A stretch of 64,000 nucleotides of DNA, from positions 39,296 through 103,295 of the forward strand of contig NZ_JAGKJK010000021.1 of assembly GCF_020329435.1 (NCBI RefSeq), read 5' to 3'. The stretch comes from Bradyrhizobium hereditatis (lineage in GTDB: Bacteria > Pseudomonadota > Alphaproteobacteria > Rhizobiales > Xanthobacteraceae). Below the pieces are notes generated by a model. That model made no database searches, was not told the DNA's origin, and saw nothing but the letters and a program-made list of their open reading frames with translations. Within the stretch, counting starts at the first letter, position 1, and the number at the start of each line of letters is the position of its first letter. Made by a program: the position numbers and the translations under genes. Positions 1 through 7,197 of the stretch are shown piece after piece.

Positions 1-424
1 TGATCATGCCGGTGCGGCCGCCGGCGGCGCGGATCGAGCGCGCCATCACATCCGACCAGATATCGATATCTCCTTGCGTATAGCCGACCACGATCGGTTT
101 GCCCGTCGTGCCCGAGGAAGCATGAACACGGACCAGCTTTTCGCGGGGGACCGCGAACATGTTGAAGGGATAGTTGTCGCGAAGGTCGGTCTTCACCGTG
201 AACGGGAATTTGGCGAGATCGGAAAGCTGTTTGAAATCGGAGGGATGCACGCCGGCTGCATCGAACGCCTTCCTGTAATGCGCGACGTTGTCATAGGCGT
301 GCTTGAGCGACCAAGTGAGGCGCTTGGTCTGCAGCGCCATGATCTCGTCGCGCGAGGCGCGTTCGGCTTCATCCAGTTCGGGATGGTAGCCACTTCCACT
401 GGACTTCAATCTTGCCATGGCCAT
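1..424 (-). CDS. paaK: Phenylacetate-CoA ligase, N-terminal part (runs off the left edge)
   Basis: Activates phenylacetate with ATP and CoA to phenylacetyl-CoA, the entry step of the aerobic CoA-dependent phenylacetate pathway, in the cytoplasm. About 141 N-terminal residues are visible. They include the adenylate-forming signature ASSGTTGKP and the following stretch IVVGYTQGDIDIW, as usual in PaaK. The C-terminal two thirds lie outside the window. Start chosen at the ATG at 424; a second ATG lies two codons downstream (418). It follows paaI after an 18-bp gap on the same strand, so it is likely co-transcribed with the paa genes. Family assignment is firm; only completeness is unknown. Confidence 0.93.
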   Translation of the reverse strand, partial: MAMARLKSSGSGYHPELDEAERASRDEIMALQTKRLTWSLKHAYDNVAHYRKAFDAAGVHPSDFKQLSDLAKFPFTVKTDLRDNYPFNMFAVPREKLVRVHASSGTTGKPIVVGYTQGDIDIWSDVMARSIRAAGGRTGMI

Positions 425-442
425 GACGCGTTTCCCTTGTTG

Positions 443-901
443 CTATTCTTGCGTGGCTGAGCCGTCCGCATCCGGCAGCCAGGTGCCCGCGATGGTGCGG
501 GAATGGCCGCGGAACTCGGCGATCACGACATCGCCGGCGGTGACGCGGACGTCGTAGATACCTGACCTGCCGTTGCGCGAAACTTCGCGCGCGGTCGCGA
601 CCAGCACGTCGCCGAGCTTGCCCGGCCGGATGAAGGTGATGTCGCATTGCGCGGCGACGGCGCGTTCGTTGCGGGAGTTGCAGGCAAAGGCGAAGGTGGA
701 ATCAGCGAGCAGGAAAATGAAGCCGCCATGGGCGATGCGCTGGCCGTTGACCATGTGCGGAGCGACCGTCATCGTCAGCGTCGCCTGCCCGGGCTTGATC
801 TCGACAATCTTCATGCCGAGGCCCTTGCTGGCGTCGTCTTCCTTCCACATCGCATCCGCGCAGGCTCGGGCGATCTCATCCGGCGAAAGCGCGACGTTCA
901 T
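443..901 (-). CDS. paaI: Hydroxyphenylacetyl-CoA thioesterase PaaI
   Basis: A 152-residue hotdog-fold thioesterase. In the phenylacetate pathway PaaI removes CoA from dead-end or toxic ring-hydroxylated and oxepin CoA esters and so protects the CoA pool. The PaaI signature is visible: RIAHGGFIFLLADSTFAFA holds the HGG turn and the acidic residue on the following helix, and the protein has the usual family length. It lies between paaE and paaK on the same strand. The ATG start has only a weak purine-rich region upstream, and the 134-bp gap to paaE contains no clear signal. Function is inferred from family and context; both agree. Confidence 0.92.
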   Translation of the reverse strand: MNVALSPDEIARACADAMWKEDDASKGLGMKIVEIKPGQATLTMTVAPHMVNGQRIAHGGFIFLLADSTFAFACNSRNERAVAAQCDITFIRPGKLGDVLVATAREVSRNGRSGIYDVRVTAGDVVIAEFRGHSRTIAGTWLPDADGSATQE

Positions 902-1035
902 AGCTGATAACCCGCTCTGCGAGACGGTTCCACGACGTTCTCTCCCTGTGCGTACGGGCCTGTTTGAACGGCCTCTTTACGAAGTTACTTCGTGTTGGGT
1001 CGAAGCACCAAGGGTGTCAACGACCACGGTTTTCC

Positions 1036-2115
1036 CTAGACATGATCGTAATCGACCACGACCTTGTCCGAACATGGCCGTGCCTGGCAGGTCAGGATGA
1101 AGCCTGCCTTCAGCTCCCACGGCTCCAGCGAATAATTGACCTCCATCTCTGCGTCGCCTTCAACCAGCTTGGCGCGGCAGGTCGAGCACATGCCGCCCTT
1201 GCAGGCGAACGGCAGATCCATGCCGGCGCGCAAGGCGGCGTCCAGGATCGCTTCACCTTCGGCAACGGGCACCTCGCGCCGCTTGCCGTCGATAATCAGG
1301 GATGCCACAGCTTTCGGCGGCGCCGACGGCTCGACAATCTTCTTCGGACGCGGCTTGCCGCCGAACTCCGAGACGAAGCGCTCGACGTGAATGCGATCCT
1401 CGGGGATGCCGATGTCGCGGCAGGTCGCCTCGATGTCCTCGCTCATGCCCATCGGGCCGCAGATGAAGACGTGATCGACGCTCGCCGCCGGCACCAGGGA
1501 GCGCAACAGCACGCGCACCTTCTCGCCGTCGAGCCGGCCGTGCAGAATCGGAATGTCCTGCTCCTCGCCCGAGATCACATGAAAGAGTGAAAACCGCTGC
1601 ATGAAGCGGTCCTTCAGTTCCTCCAGCTCTTCGAGGAACAGCATGCTCGATGTCGTGCGGTTACCGTAGAACAGGAAAAAGCGGCTGTGCGGCTCGCGGG
1701 CGAGCACGCCCTTGATGATCGAGAGGACCGGCGTGATGCCGCTGCCTGCGGCAAAGCCGACATACACCCTCGCCTCGTCGGGCGCATGCGCGACGCCGAA
1801 GCGGCCGGTCGGCGTCATCACGTCGAGTTCGTCGCCGGCTTTCAGTTCCTCCGCCGCCCAGTTCGAGAACGCGCCGCCATCGACCTTCTTCAGGGCGATT
1901 CGCAGCTCGCCGTCGTCGGGTCCGGAGCAGATCGAATAGGAACGGCGCACCTCTTCACCATCCATCGTCGTCCGCAGCGTGAGGTATTGGCCGGGGGTGA
2001 AGCTATAGTCGTCCTCCAGCTCCATCGGGATGGCGAAGGTCATGGACACCGCGTCGGCGGCCTCGCGGCGGAGGTCGTTGATGGCGAGACGATGAAAGCG
2101 CGGCGCGTGGGACAT
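1036..2115 (-). CDS. paaE: Phenylacetyl-CoA 1,2-epoxidase, reductase subunit PaaE
   Basis: Passes electrons from NADPH through FAD and a [2Fe-2S] cluster to the PaaAC oxygenase. The 359 residues show a ferredoxin-NADP reductase module first, with the FAD-binding RRSYSICSG and nucleotide-site FAAGSGITPV and ICGPMGM motifs. A plant-type ferredoxin domain follows at the C-terminus, with CKGGMCSTC and a fourth cysteine in ILTCQARP. The start ATG has a good Shine-Dalgarno (GGAGG, 6 nt upstream) that lies immediately outside a copy of repeat family A, so the repeat separates paaE from paaD without removing its ribosome binding site. Identity is firm. Confidence 0.95.
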   Translation of the reverse strand: MSHAPRFHRLAINDLRREAADAVSMTFAIPMELEDDYSFTPGQYLTLRTTMDGEEVRRSYSICSGPDDGELRIALKKVDGGAFSNWAAEELKAGDELDVMTPTGRFGVAHAPDEARVYVGFAAGSGITPVLSIIKGVLAREPHSRFFLFYGNRTTSSMLFLEELEELKDRFMQRFSLFHVISGEEQDIPILHGRLDGEKVRVLLRSLVPAASVDHVFICGPMGMSEDIEATCRDIGIPEDRIHVERFVSEFGGKPRPKKIVEPSAPPKAVASLIIDGKRREVPVAEGEAILDAALRAGMDLPFACKGGMCSTCRAKLVEGDAEMEVNYSLEPWELKAGFILTCQARPCSDKVVVDYDHV

Positions 2116-2126
2116 TAGTTGCCTCC

Positions 2127-2213
2127 ACCGTCATTGCGAGGAGCTAAGCGACGAAGCAACCCACACTTGCTTTGCTGCCGAATGGATTGCTTCGCTTCAC
2201 TCGCAATGACGGT
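2127..2213. repeat. Palindromic repeat, family A, copy 1 (between paaD and paaE)
   Basis: The ends ACCGTCATTGCGAG and CTCGCAATGACGGT are perfect 14-bp inverted repeats, and inner segments such as GCGACGAAGCAA and TTGCTTCGC also pair. Other copies lie at 16651-16738 and 48422-48506. Such elements are common intergenic repeats in Bradyrhizobium genomes. This copy sits inside the paa operon. Confidence 0.9.
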
Positions 2214-2227
2214 CATGGATCGCGATC

Positions 2228-2728
2228 TCAATGACATTTGAAATAATCAAATGGTTCGCGGCAGGCCTTGCAGCGCCACAGCGCCTTGCAGGAGGTCGAG
2301 CCGAACTCGGACAGCAGCTCGGTATTATCAGAGCCGCATTGCGGACAGGCCACCTGCTGTTCGCCGAACAGCGCGCGGCGCGAGCTTGAGGCTAGCGGCG
2401 GCGCGATGCCGTAGGCCCTGAGTTTGTTGCGCCCGTCTTCGCTCATCCAGTCGGTGGTCCAGGCCGGCGACAACACGGTGCGGACGGTCGGCCGCGCGAT
2501 GCCGGCGCGCTCCAGCGCCAGTTCGATCTCCAGCGCGATCATGTTCATGGCGGGACAACCGGAATAGGTCGGTGTGATCGCGACCTCGACGCGGCCGTCA
2601 TGCACCTCGACCTCGCGCAGCACGCCGAGATCGGCGATGGTGAGCACGGGGATCTCGGGATCGACGACCTGTGAGGCCGCCTCCCAGGCGCGCCGGCGCA
2701 GATCGGTATCGCTGAGAGCCGTCACCAT
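2228..2728 (-). CDS. paaD: Phenylacetate degradation protein PaaD (Fe-S assembly factor for the epoxidase)
   Basis: PaaD is needed for PaaABCE epoxidase activity, most likely in cofactor maturation. The 166-residue protein has an N-terminal MIP18/DUF59 domain with the conserved DPEIPVLTIADLG segment and the CPAMN motif. A C-terminal zinc-ribbon-like part holds CPQC, SCKALWRCKAC and a terminal CH. Its ATG overlaps the end of paaC by 7 nt, which suggests translational coupling. Downstream, paaE is separated by repeat A. Length and motifs are those of canonical PaaD. Confidence 0.94.
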   Translation of the reverse strand: MVTALSDTDLRRRAWEAASQVVDPEIPVLTIADLGVLREVEVHDGRVEVAITPTYSGCPAMNMIALEIELALERAGIARPTVRTVLSPAWTTDWMSEDGRNKLRAYGIAPPLASSSRRALFGEQQVACPQCGSDNTELLSEFGSTSCKALWRCKACREPFDYFKCH

Positions 2729-3498
2729 GTCGCCCCCGGAAAAGTCCGCTGCATCGACTGCAGCTCGCTGAGGAGATGGCCGAGATGCTCGCTGTGCCGG
2801 CCGCTGCGGCCGCCCTGCTGCATCCAGTCCTTCTTGGGCAAAACGAGCGTTGCCTCGGCGACAACGCCGCTAATCGTCTTCAGCCATTGCGGACGCAGCG
2901 GCGCCGGATCGACCGCGATGCCGGCATCAATCAGCCCGCGTTCGCTGTCGTCGACGGAAAACATCTCGCCGGTAAAGGCCCAGAGCTCGTCGATCGCCGA
3001 TTGCACGCGGCCGTGGCTTTCCTCGGTACCGTCGCCGAGCCGAATGATCCATTCCGAGGAATGGCGCAAATGATAGGCGCTTTCCTTTTCCGATTTCGCG
3101 GCGATCGCCGCCAGCGTGGCGTCGGTAGAGCGCATCATCGCGCGCCAGTAGAGATCGGCAAACGCTGCGTAGAAGAACTGCCGCACCATAGTGCGGGCGA
3201 AATCGCCATTCGGCTGTTCCAGCAGCAGGAGATTACGGTACTGCCTGACGTCGCGTAGATAGGCGAACTTGTCCTCGTCATTGCCCCTGCCCTCGACCTT
3301 GGCCGCATAAGTATAGAGTTCGCGGGCCTGGCCGAGCAGATCGAGGCCCATATTGGCGAGCGCCATGTCCTCTTCCAGCATCGGTGCATGGCCGCACCAT
3401 TCCGACAGCCGATGCCCCAGGATCAGCGCATCATCGGCGCGGCGCAGCGTGTAGAGCACCAGCGGGGTTTCGGAGACGGTGATATTGGCTGCGGTCAT
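2722..3498 (-). CDS. paaC: Phenylacetyl-CoA 1,2-epoxidase, structural subunit PaaC
   Basis: Ferritin-like, non-catalytic partner of PaaA in the multicomponent epoxidase that makes ring-1,2-epoxyphenylacetyl-CoA. Start set at the ATG at 3498 (protein begins MTAANITVSE, 258 aa) because GAAGG lies just upstream and PaaC proteins begin near here; a longer reading to 3528 would run into a repeat. Recognisable stretches are HRLSEWCGHAPMLEEDMAL, NMGLDLLGQAR and the C-terminal HLGHLLSELQ. Repeat B lies between this gene and paaB; paaD overlaps its 3' end. Confidence 0.95.
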   Translation of the reverse strand: MTAANITVSETPLVLYTLRRADDALILGHRLSEWCGHAPMLEEDMALANMGLDLLGQARELYTYAAKVEGRGNDEDKFAYLRDVRQYRNLLLLEQPNGDFARTMVRQFFYAAFADLYWRAMMRSTDATLAAIAAKSEKESAYHLRHSSEWIIRLGDGTEESHGRVQSAIDELWAFTGEMFSVDDSERGLIDAGIAVDPAPLRPQWLKTISGVVAEATLVLPKKDWMQQGGRSGRHSEHLGHLLSELQSMQRTFPGATW

Positions 3499-3528
3499 AT
3501 ACCTTCGTCCTTGCATCCACTTGTTCAA

Positions 3529-3624
3529 CCGTCATCCTGAGGAGCCTGCGTAGCAGGCGTCTCGAAGGATGGGCCGCGGGCTACATGGTTTGAGACGGCG
3601 CTGCGCGCCTCCTCACCATGACGG
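3529..3624. repeat. Palindromic repeat, family B, copy 1 (between paaB and paaC)
   Basis: The element runs from CCGTCATCCTGAGGAG to CTCCTCACCATGACGG, with internal pairs such as GTCTCGAAGGAT and the TTTGAGAC segment. Its right end directly abuts the stop codon of paaB (3625-3627). A full copy also lies at 8506-8610, and partial copies at 5921-5966, 6163-6207 and 30412-30432. Confidence 0.88.
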
Positions 3625-3912
3625 CTACATATGCCCGACTTCCTCGGGCACGTGGTAGAACGTCGGATGCCGGTAGATCTTGGATTCCGCCGGCTCGAAC
3701 ATCATTCCTTTCTCGGACGGATCGGACGCGGTGATCGCGTTCGACGGCACCACCCAGATCGAGAGGCCCTCGCCGCGGCGGGTGTAGATGTCGCGCGCGG
3801 CCTGCAGCGCCAGCGTCGCATCGGTGGCGTGCAGCGAGCCGACATGCTTGTGCGCGAGGCCATTGCGGCTGCGGATGAAAACTTCCCAGAGCGGAATGTT
3901 CGGCGTTGCCAT
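3625..3912 (-). CDS. paaB: Phenylacetyl-CoA 1,2-epoxidase subunit PaaB
   Basis: A 95-residue subunit that bridges the PaaAC core in the epoxidase complex. The typical N-terminus PLWEVFIRSRNGLAHKHVG and the C-terminal RHPTFYHVP are both present. GGGAG precedes the ATG. The gene follows paaA after 11 bp. Repeat B begins immediately after its stop codon, so the paaB to paaC gap is 126 bp instead of the few bases usual in this operon. Confidence 0.95.
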   Translation of the reverse strand: MATPNIPLWEVFIRSRNGLAHKHVGSLHATDATLALQAARDIYTRRGEGLSIWVVPSNAITASDPSEKGMMFEPAESKIYRHPTFYHVPEEVGHM

Positions 3913-3923
3913 TGCTCATCTCC

Positions 3924-4916
3924 CTACTCGGCGGCCTGCAAGGCAGCGCGCTGCTTGCGTTTCGCCGCATAGGCCATCGCTGCCTCGCGCACCCAGGCGC
4001 CCTCTTCATGCGCCCTGCGCCGCGCCGCCATCCGGTCGCGGTTGCAGGGGCCGTTGCCTGCCAGCACCTGCTTGAACTCTTCCCAGTCGATCGCGCTGTA
4101 TTCCCAATTGCCGTTTTCGTTCTGCTTCATGCCGGGATCGGGAATGGTCAGCCCCAGGAATTGCGCCTGCGGCACGGTGGCATCGACGAATTTCTGGCGC
4201 AGCTCGTCATTGGAGAAGCGCTTGATCTTCCATTTGGTCGAGGTGTCGCTGTGCTGGCTGACCTGATCGGGCGGGCCGAACATCATCAGGACCGGCCACC
4301 ACCAGCGGTTCAGCGCGTCCTGCGCCATCGCCTTCTGCTCTTCGGTGCCGCGGCACAGCGTCAACATGATCTCAAAGCCCTGGCGCTGATGGAAAGACTC
4401 TTCCTTGCAGACGCGGATCATCGCGCGCGCATAGGGGCCGTAGGAGCAGCGGCACAGCGGGATCTGGTTCATGATCGCCGCGCCATCGACCAGCCAGCCG
4501 ATCGTGCCGATGTCGGCCCAAGTCAGCGTCGGATAGTTGAAGATCGAGGAATACTTTGCCTTGCCCGCCAGCATCAGGTCGACCAGCTCCTCGCGCGAGG
4601 AGCCGAGCGTCTCGGCGGCGGCGTAGAGATAGAGCCCGTGGCCGCATTCGTCCTGCACTTTGGCGAGCAGTGCCGCCTTGCGGCGCAGCGACGGCGCGCG
4701 GGTGATCCAGTTGCCTTCGGGAAGCATGCCGACGATTTCGGAATGCGCATGCTGCGAAATCTGCCGCGTCAGCGTCTTGCGGTAGGCCGCCGGCATCCAG
4801 TCGTTGGGCTCGATCCGCTCCTCGGCATCGATCCGCGCCTGAAACCGCGCGGCACGTTCGGCGTCCTCAATGTGGCGGTCTTCGCCGTCGGACGAATTGA
4901 GCGCCTGTGTATACAT
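3924..4916 (-). CDS. paaA: Phenylacetyl-CoA 1,2-epoxidase, catalytic di-iron subunit PaaA
   Basis: Catalytic oxygenase subunit, with a di-iron centre in a ferritin-like fold. The ExxH-type ligand motifs are visible in KVQDECGHG and KEESFHQRQGFE. Start placed at the ATG at 4916 (MYTQALNSSD, 330 aa), which has GGGAGG 6 nt upstream. The longer reading to 4973 would begin inside the promoter and its repeated element. First gene of paaABCDE. Length, motifs and context agree. Confidence 0.96.
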   Translation of the reverse strand: MYTQALNSSDGEDRHIEDAERAARFQARIDAEERIEPNDWMPAAYRKTLTRQISQHAHSEIVGMLPEGNWITRAPSLRRKAALLAKVQDECGHGLYLYAAAETLGSSREELVDLMLAGKAKYSSIFNYPTLTWADIGTIGWLVDGAAIMNQIPLCRCSYGPYARAMIRVCKEESFHQRQGFEIMLTLCRGTEEQKAMAQDALNRWWWPVLMMFGPPDQVSQHSDTSTKWKIKRFSNDELRQKFVDATVPQAQFLGLTIPDPGMKQNENGNWEYSAIDWEEFKQVLAGNGPCNRDRMAARRRAHEEGAWVREAAMAYAAKRKQRAALQAAE

Positions 4917-4943
4917 GGCGGACCTCCCGGTATTTGTTGGGAG

Positions 4944-4978
4944 GCAATATATGACATAATTTTCGATATGCAATATAT
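4944..4978 (-). promoter_or_regulatory. Probable paaA promoter with a directly repeated operator element
   Basis: The 75-bp gap between paaX and paaA is AT-rich, unlike its surroundings. The nonamer GCAATATAT occurs twice on the plus strand, at 4944-4952 and 4970-4978, 26 bp apart. Read toward paaA, a -35 like TTGCAT (4973-4968) and a -10 like TATATT (4951-4946) are separated by 16 bp, so one repeat copy overlaps each promoter box. This fits repression by the neighbouring PaaX, with phenylacetyl-CoA as expected inducer. The promoter and PaaX binding are inferences; the repeats are seen directly. Confidence 0.6.
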
Positions 4979-4991
4979 TTCTGTAACATAT

Positions 4992-5861
4992 CTACGCCCC
5001 GTCGAACCGATGGAACAGTTCCGCGTCAGGCTTCGGCAGCGGCCCGTTTTCGTTCGTCGCATGGCGATCAAGCCATTGTTCGGATGCGGGAAGCAGCGCG
5101 CGATAGATCTCGCCGCAGAGCGCGCGGGCCGCCCTGCCCGGCCAGTCCGCCGGCAACAGCGAGGTCGGCAGCAGCGGATCGCGCAGCACCACGCGGCGGT
5201 AATGGTGGATCAAGAGAACGCGCGCGGTGAAGGCATCGGCCTCCGCCAAGCGCTCTCCCTTGCCGATCCACTCGCGTAGCGGCGCGAAGGTCTTCATGAA
5301 CTTCTGGTAGGCGTCCGCGGTGCGATGAAGCGGCCAGCTTTCGCTGAGCAGCCGCCGGCCGCTATCATCCTCTGCCGAGACTTCGAGGCGGATCGCGCCC
5401 GAGGCCTCCTTCGGAATCGGCACACCCGAGGGCGCAACCCAGACGCCAGGCAACGGGCTGCCGAAGCCCGCGTTCTTCAGCGCCTCGCGCGAAGCATCGC
5501 GGTCTTCGCCATTGCCGATCAGCAGCAACTCAAATCGCCCGGTCCAATCGGAGGCCGGCGGGCCATAGATGTGTTTCGTTGCGATATCAAAAGTTTGCCG
5601 CCCGCTCTGCACAAGGCGATAGAAGCTGTTGCGGCCAACTTTATTGCGCTCGAACCAGCCGTCGGCCGTGAGCCGCGACATCGCGGTGCGCACCACGCTG
5701 GGGTCGATGTCGAGTTGCTCGAAGAATTCGAGCAGCGTGCCGAGCCAGACCGAGCCGCCGCGCGGCACGATCGCATCACCAAACACGGTGATGACGATCG
5801 AGCCGGTGCGCGACGGTTCGCGCTTCAACTGCTGAATGATGCGGGCAAGTGGCGGCGGCAT
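4992..5861 (-). CDS. paaX: Phenylacetate operon repressor PaaX
   Basis: A 289-residue PaaX-family transcriptional repressor, typically released from DNA by phenylacetyl-CoA. The N-terminal winged-helix part carries IVITVFGDAIVPRGG, SVVRTAMSRLTADGW and the wing-like RNSFYRL. The central and C-terminal PaaX domains follow, with PGVWVAP and a conserved LLIHHYRRVVLRDPLLP stretch. It lies upstream of paaA on the same strand, separated by the putative operator region, so it may regulate that promoter. No clear Shine-Dalgarno precedes the chosen ATG (5861), so the exact start is less certain than the identity. Confidence 0.92.
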   Translation of the reverse strand: MPPPLARIIQQLKREPSRTGSIVITVFGDAIVPRGGSVWLGTLLEFFEQLDIDPSVVRTAMSRLTADGWFERNKVGRNSFYRLVQSGRQTFDIATKHIYGPPASDWTGRFELLLIGNGEDRDASREALKNAGFGSPLPGVWVAPSGVPIPKEASGAIRLEVSAEDDSGRRLLSESWPLHRTADAYQKFMKTFAPLREWIGKGERLAEADAFTARVLLIHHYRRVVLRDPLLPTSLLPADWPGRAARALCGEIYRALLPASEQWLDRHATNENGPLPKPDAELFHRFDGA

Positions 5862-5920
5862 GCGTCAACGCATAGCGCGTTTTGCCGAGGTGCAACAACG
5901 CTGATGCTGCAGGACGGCCG

Positions 5921-5966
5921 CATGGTCCGAGACGCGCGGCGCCCCGCGCTCCTCACGATGAGGGTC
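5921..5966. repeat. Half copy of repeat family B (right-end half)
   Basis: The segment CATGGTCCGAGACG to CGATGAGGGTC matches the right half of family B (compare 8570-8610). The corresponding left half lies downstream at 6163-6207, in the opposite order to an intact element. The 375-bp gap between paaX and the hydrolase gene holds these two halves and a family D element and no gene that I can support. Confidence 0.7.
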
Positions 5967-5993
5967 TGGATTGCGACCAGGAAGAAGGTGCGC

Positions 5994-6112
5994 CCCCTCT
6001 CCCGCTTGCGGGGGAGGGCTGGGGTGGGGGTGTCTCCGCGGGCGACGCTGCCCGAGTGGAGAAAGCCCCCACCCGGCGCTTCGCGCCGACCTCCCCCGCA
6101 AGCGGGAGAGGT
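5994..6112. repeat. Palindromic repeat, family D
   Basis: A different long inverted repeat. The left arm begins CCTCTCCCGCTTGCGGGGGA and the right arm ends CCTCCCCCGCAAGCGGGAGA, with an inner pairing of GGGTGGGGGT and CCCCCACCC. It lies between two half copies of family B. Only one copy of this family is in the window. Confidence 0.8.
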
Positions 6113-6162
6113 GAAACGCGGATGCGGCCAAATGGATCTAACCAATTATCATCGTGCTCTAA

Positions 6163-6207
6163 GACCTCATCCTGACGAGGGGCCGTAGGCCGCGTCTCGA
6201 AGGATGA
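6163..6207. repeat. Half copy of repeat family B (left-end half)
   Basis: GACCTCATCCTGACGAGG through GTCTCGAAGGATGA matches the left half of the full element at 8506. It is separated from the other half (5921-5966) by the family D repeat. Confidence 0.7.
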
Positions 6208-6236
6208 AGCCTCGAACTGCAGGGCGTGCGTACGGA

Positions 6237-7007
6237 CTACCGATGCGGATCCGGGTAAACCACGCTGCGCCAGCCGCTGCGGTCGAACGGGGCCCATTCG
6301 CCTTCCGGCTGCGCCAGGCGATCGGCGACGGCGTAGACGACGGCGGGGTGATGCCCCATGCCGCAATGGCTGCTCTCGACCTCGATGCTCTCGGACATCG
6401 CGGTCGTCTTTTCCATGCAGCCCTGCCAGGCGCAGATGCCGTCGGTGCGGCTGAAGATCGCCGTGGTCGGCACCGGCGGTGCATCCATCAGCCGGCCGCC
6501 AAAGCGCGGATCTTCCTCGTCGGCGCGGCGGCCGCTGGCCAGCTCATAGACGCGCCAGGCGTTCGTCGCCTTGGGGCCGGCCGCGAACGGGCTGCCGAGC
6601 GTGATCACAGAGCGCACGCGCTCCGGCATCATCTTGGCGAGCTGGCGCGCATAGAGGCCACCGAGGCTCCAGCCGACCAGCGAGACCTTGCGGCCGTGCG
6701 TATCGTTCATTTCCTGCAAGAGATCGACCATCGCGTCCTGCACGCCATGGCGCAGACCGAGGTTGCGGCCCTGCCGCCAGCCGCTGACGGCGTAGCCGCG
6801 CGAACGCAGGAAGGCACGCAGCGGACGCGTCGAGACATCGGACGCAACAAGCCCGGGCAGCACCAGCACCGGATGCCCATCGCCGCGTGGCGCAAGGCTC
6901 AGGAGCGGCAACGCGCCGAGAAACGCACCCAGTTCGGAAATGGCCCGGCCTTCCAGAAGCATCAGCGTCCTGGACGGCGGGGCAAGCGTCTGCGCAGCAA
7001 CGGACAT
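6237..7007 (-). CDS. Alpha/beta hydrolase (lipase-like), paralogue of the gene at 19466
   Basis: Cytoplasmic alpha/beta-hydrolase of 256 aa. The nucleophile elbow is GWSLGG, preceded by GHPVLVLPGLVASD and followed by VITLGSPF, and the C-terminal part carries a conserved histidine in HCGMGHHPAV. The same architecture and many identical segments (GHPVL, RKVSLVGWSLGG, SVITLGSPFA, VADRLAQPEG) recur in the protein at 19466-20266, so the two are paralogues. Start at the ATG at 7007 is 5 nt after AGGAG; the adjoining ATG at 7010 is also possible. Substrate unknown; the surrounding phasin, PHA synthase and wax synthase genes suggest lipid esters. Confidence 0.82.
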   Translation of the reverse strand: MSVAAQTLAPPSRTLMLLEGRAISELGAFLGALPLLSLAPRGDGHPVLVLPGLVASDVSTRPLRAFLRSRGYAVSGWRQGRNLGLRHGVQDAMVDLLQEMNDTHGRKVSLVGWSLGGLYARQLAKMMPERVRSVITLGSPFAAGPKATNAWRVYELASGRRADEEDPRFGGRLMDAPPVPTTAIFSRTDGICAWQGCMEKTTAMSESIEVESSHCGMGHHPAVVYAVADRLAQPEGEWAPFDRSGWRSVVYPDPHR

Positions 7008-7106
7008 CATGTCTCCTCTCGGGGCGCGGCCCCGTACGTCTCGGCAGCCGGCCACTGGTTCAGTTGGATTGGCAACTGCGATAGAATCGTTCCGCAACGC
7101 AACATT

Positions 7107-7129
7107 GTTCCCTAAAAAAGCTAGGGAAC
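7107..7129. promoter_or_regulatory. Inverted repeat upstream of the hydrolase gene
   Basis: GTTCCCTA (7107-7114) and TAGGGAAC (7122-7129) are a perfect 8-bp inverted repeat around the 7-nt AAAAAGC. It lies about 100 bp upstream of the hydrolase start and just after the end of the DUF445 gene, so it could be an operator or a hairpin. It has no T-run expected of an intrinsic terminator on the minus strand. Function not known. Confidence 0.45.
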
Positions 7130-7197
7130 CGCGTCTGGCCTTGCAAGCCAACCGGATCACACTTGCGCGAAGTAAAAGCGTTGACGTGACGAAATAG

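Noticed and set aside
3906..5279. Long plus-strand reading frame of 457 codons opposite paaA and paaX
   Set aside because: It is antisense to two clearly identified genes, is rich in Arg, Leu and His with no family motif, and crosses the paaA promoter.
7107..7129. Hairpin considered as terminator of a neighbouring gene
   Set aside because: No T-run follows on the minus strand, and it lies upstream of the DUF445 stop region in the wrong place for that gene; kept only as an inverted repeat of unknown role.
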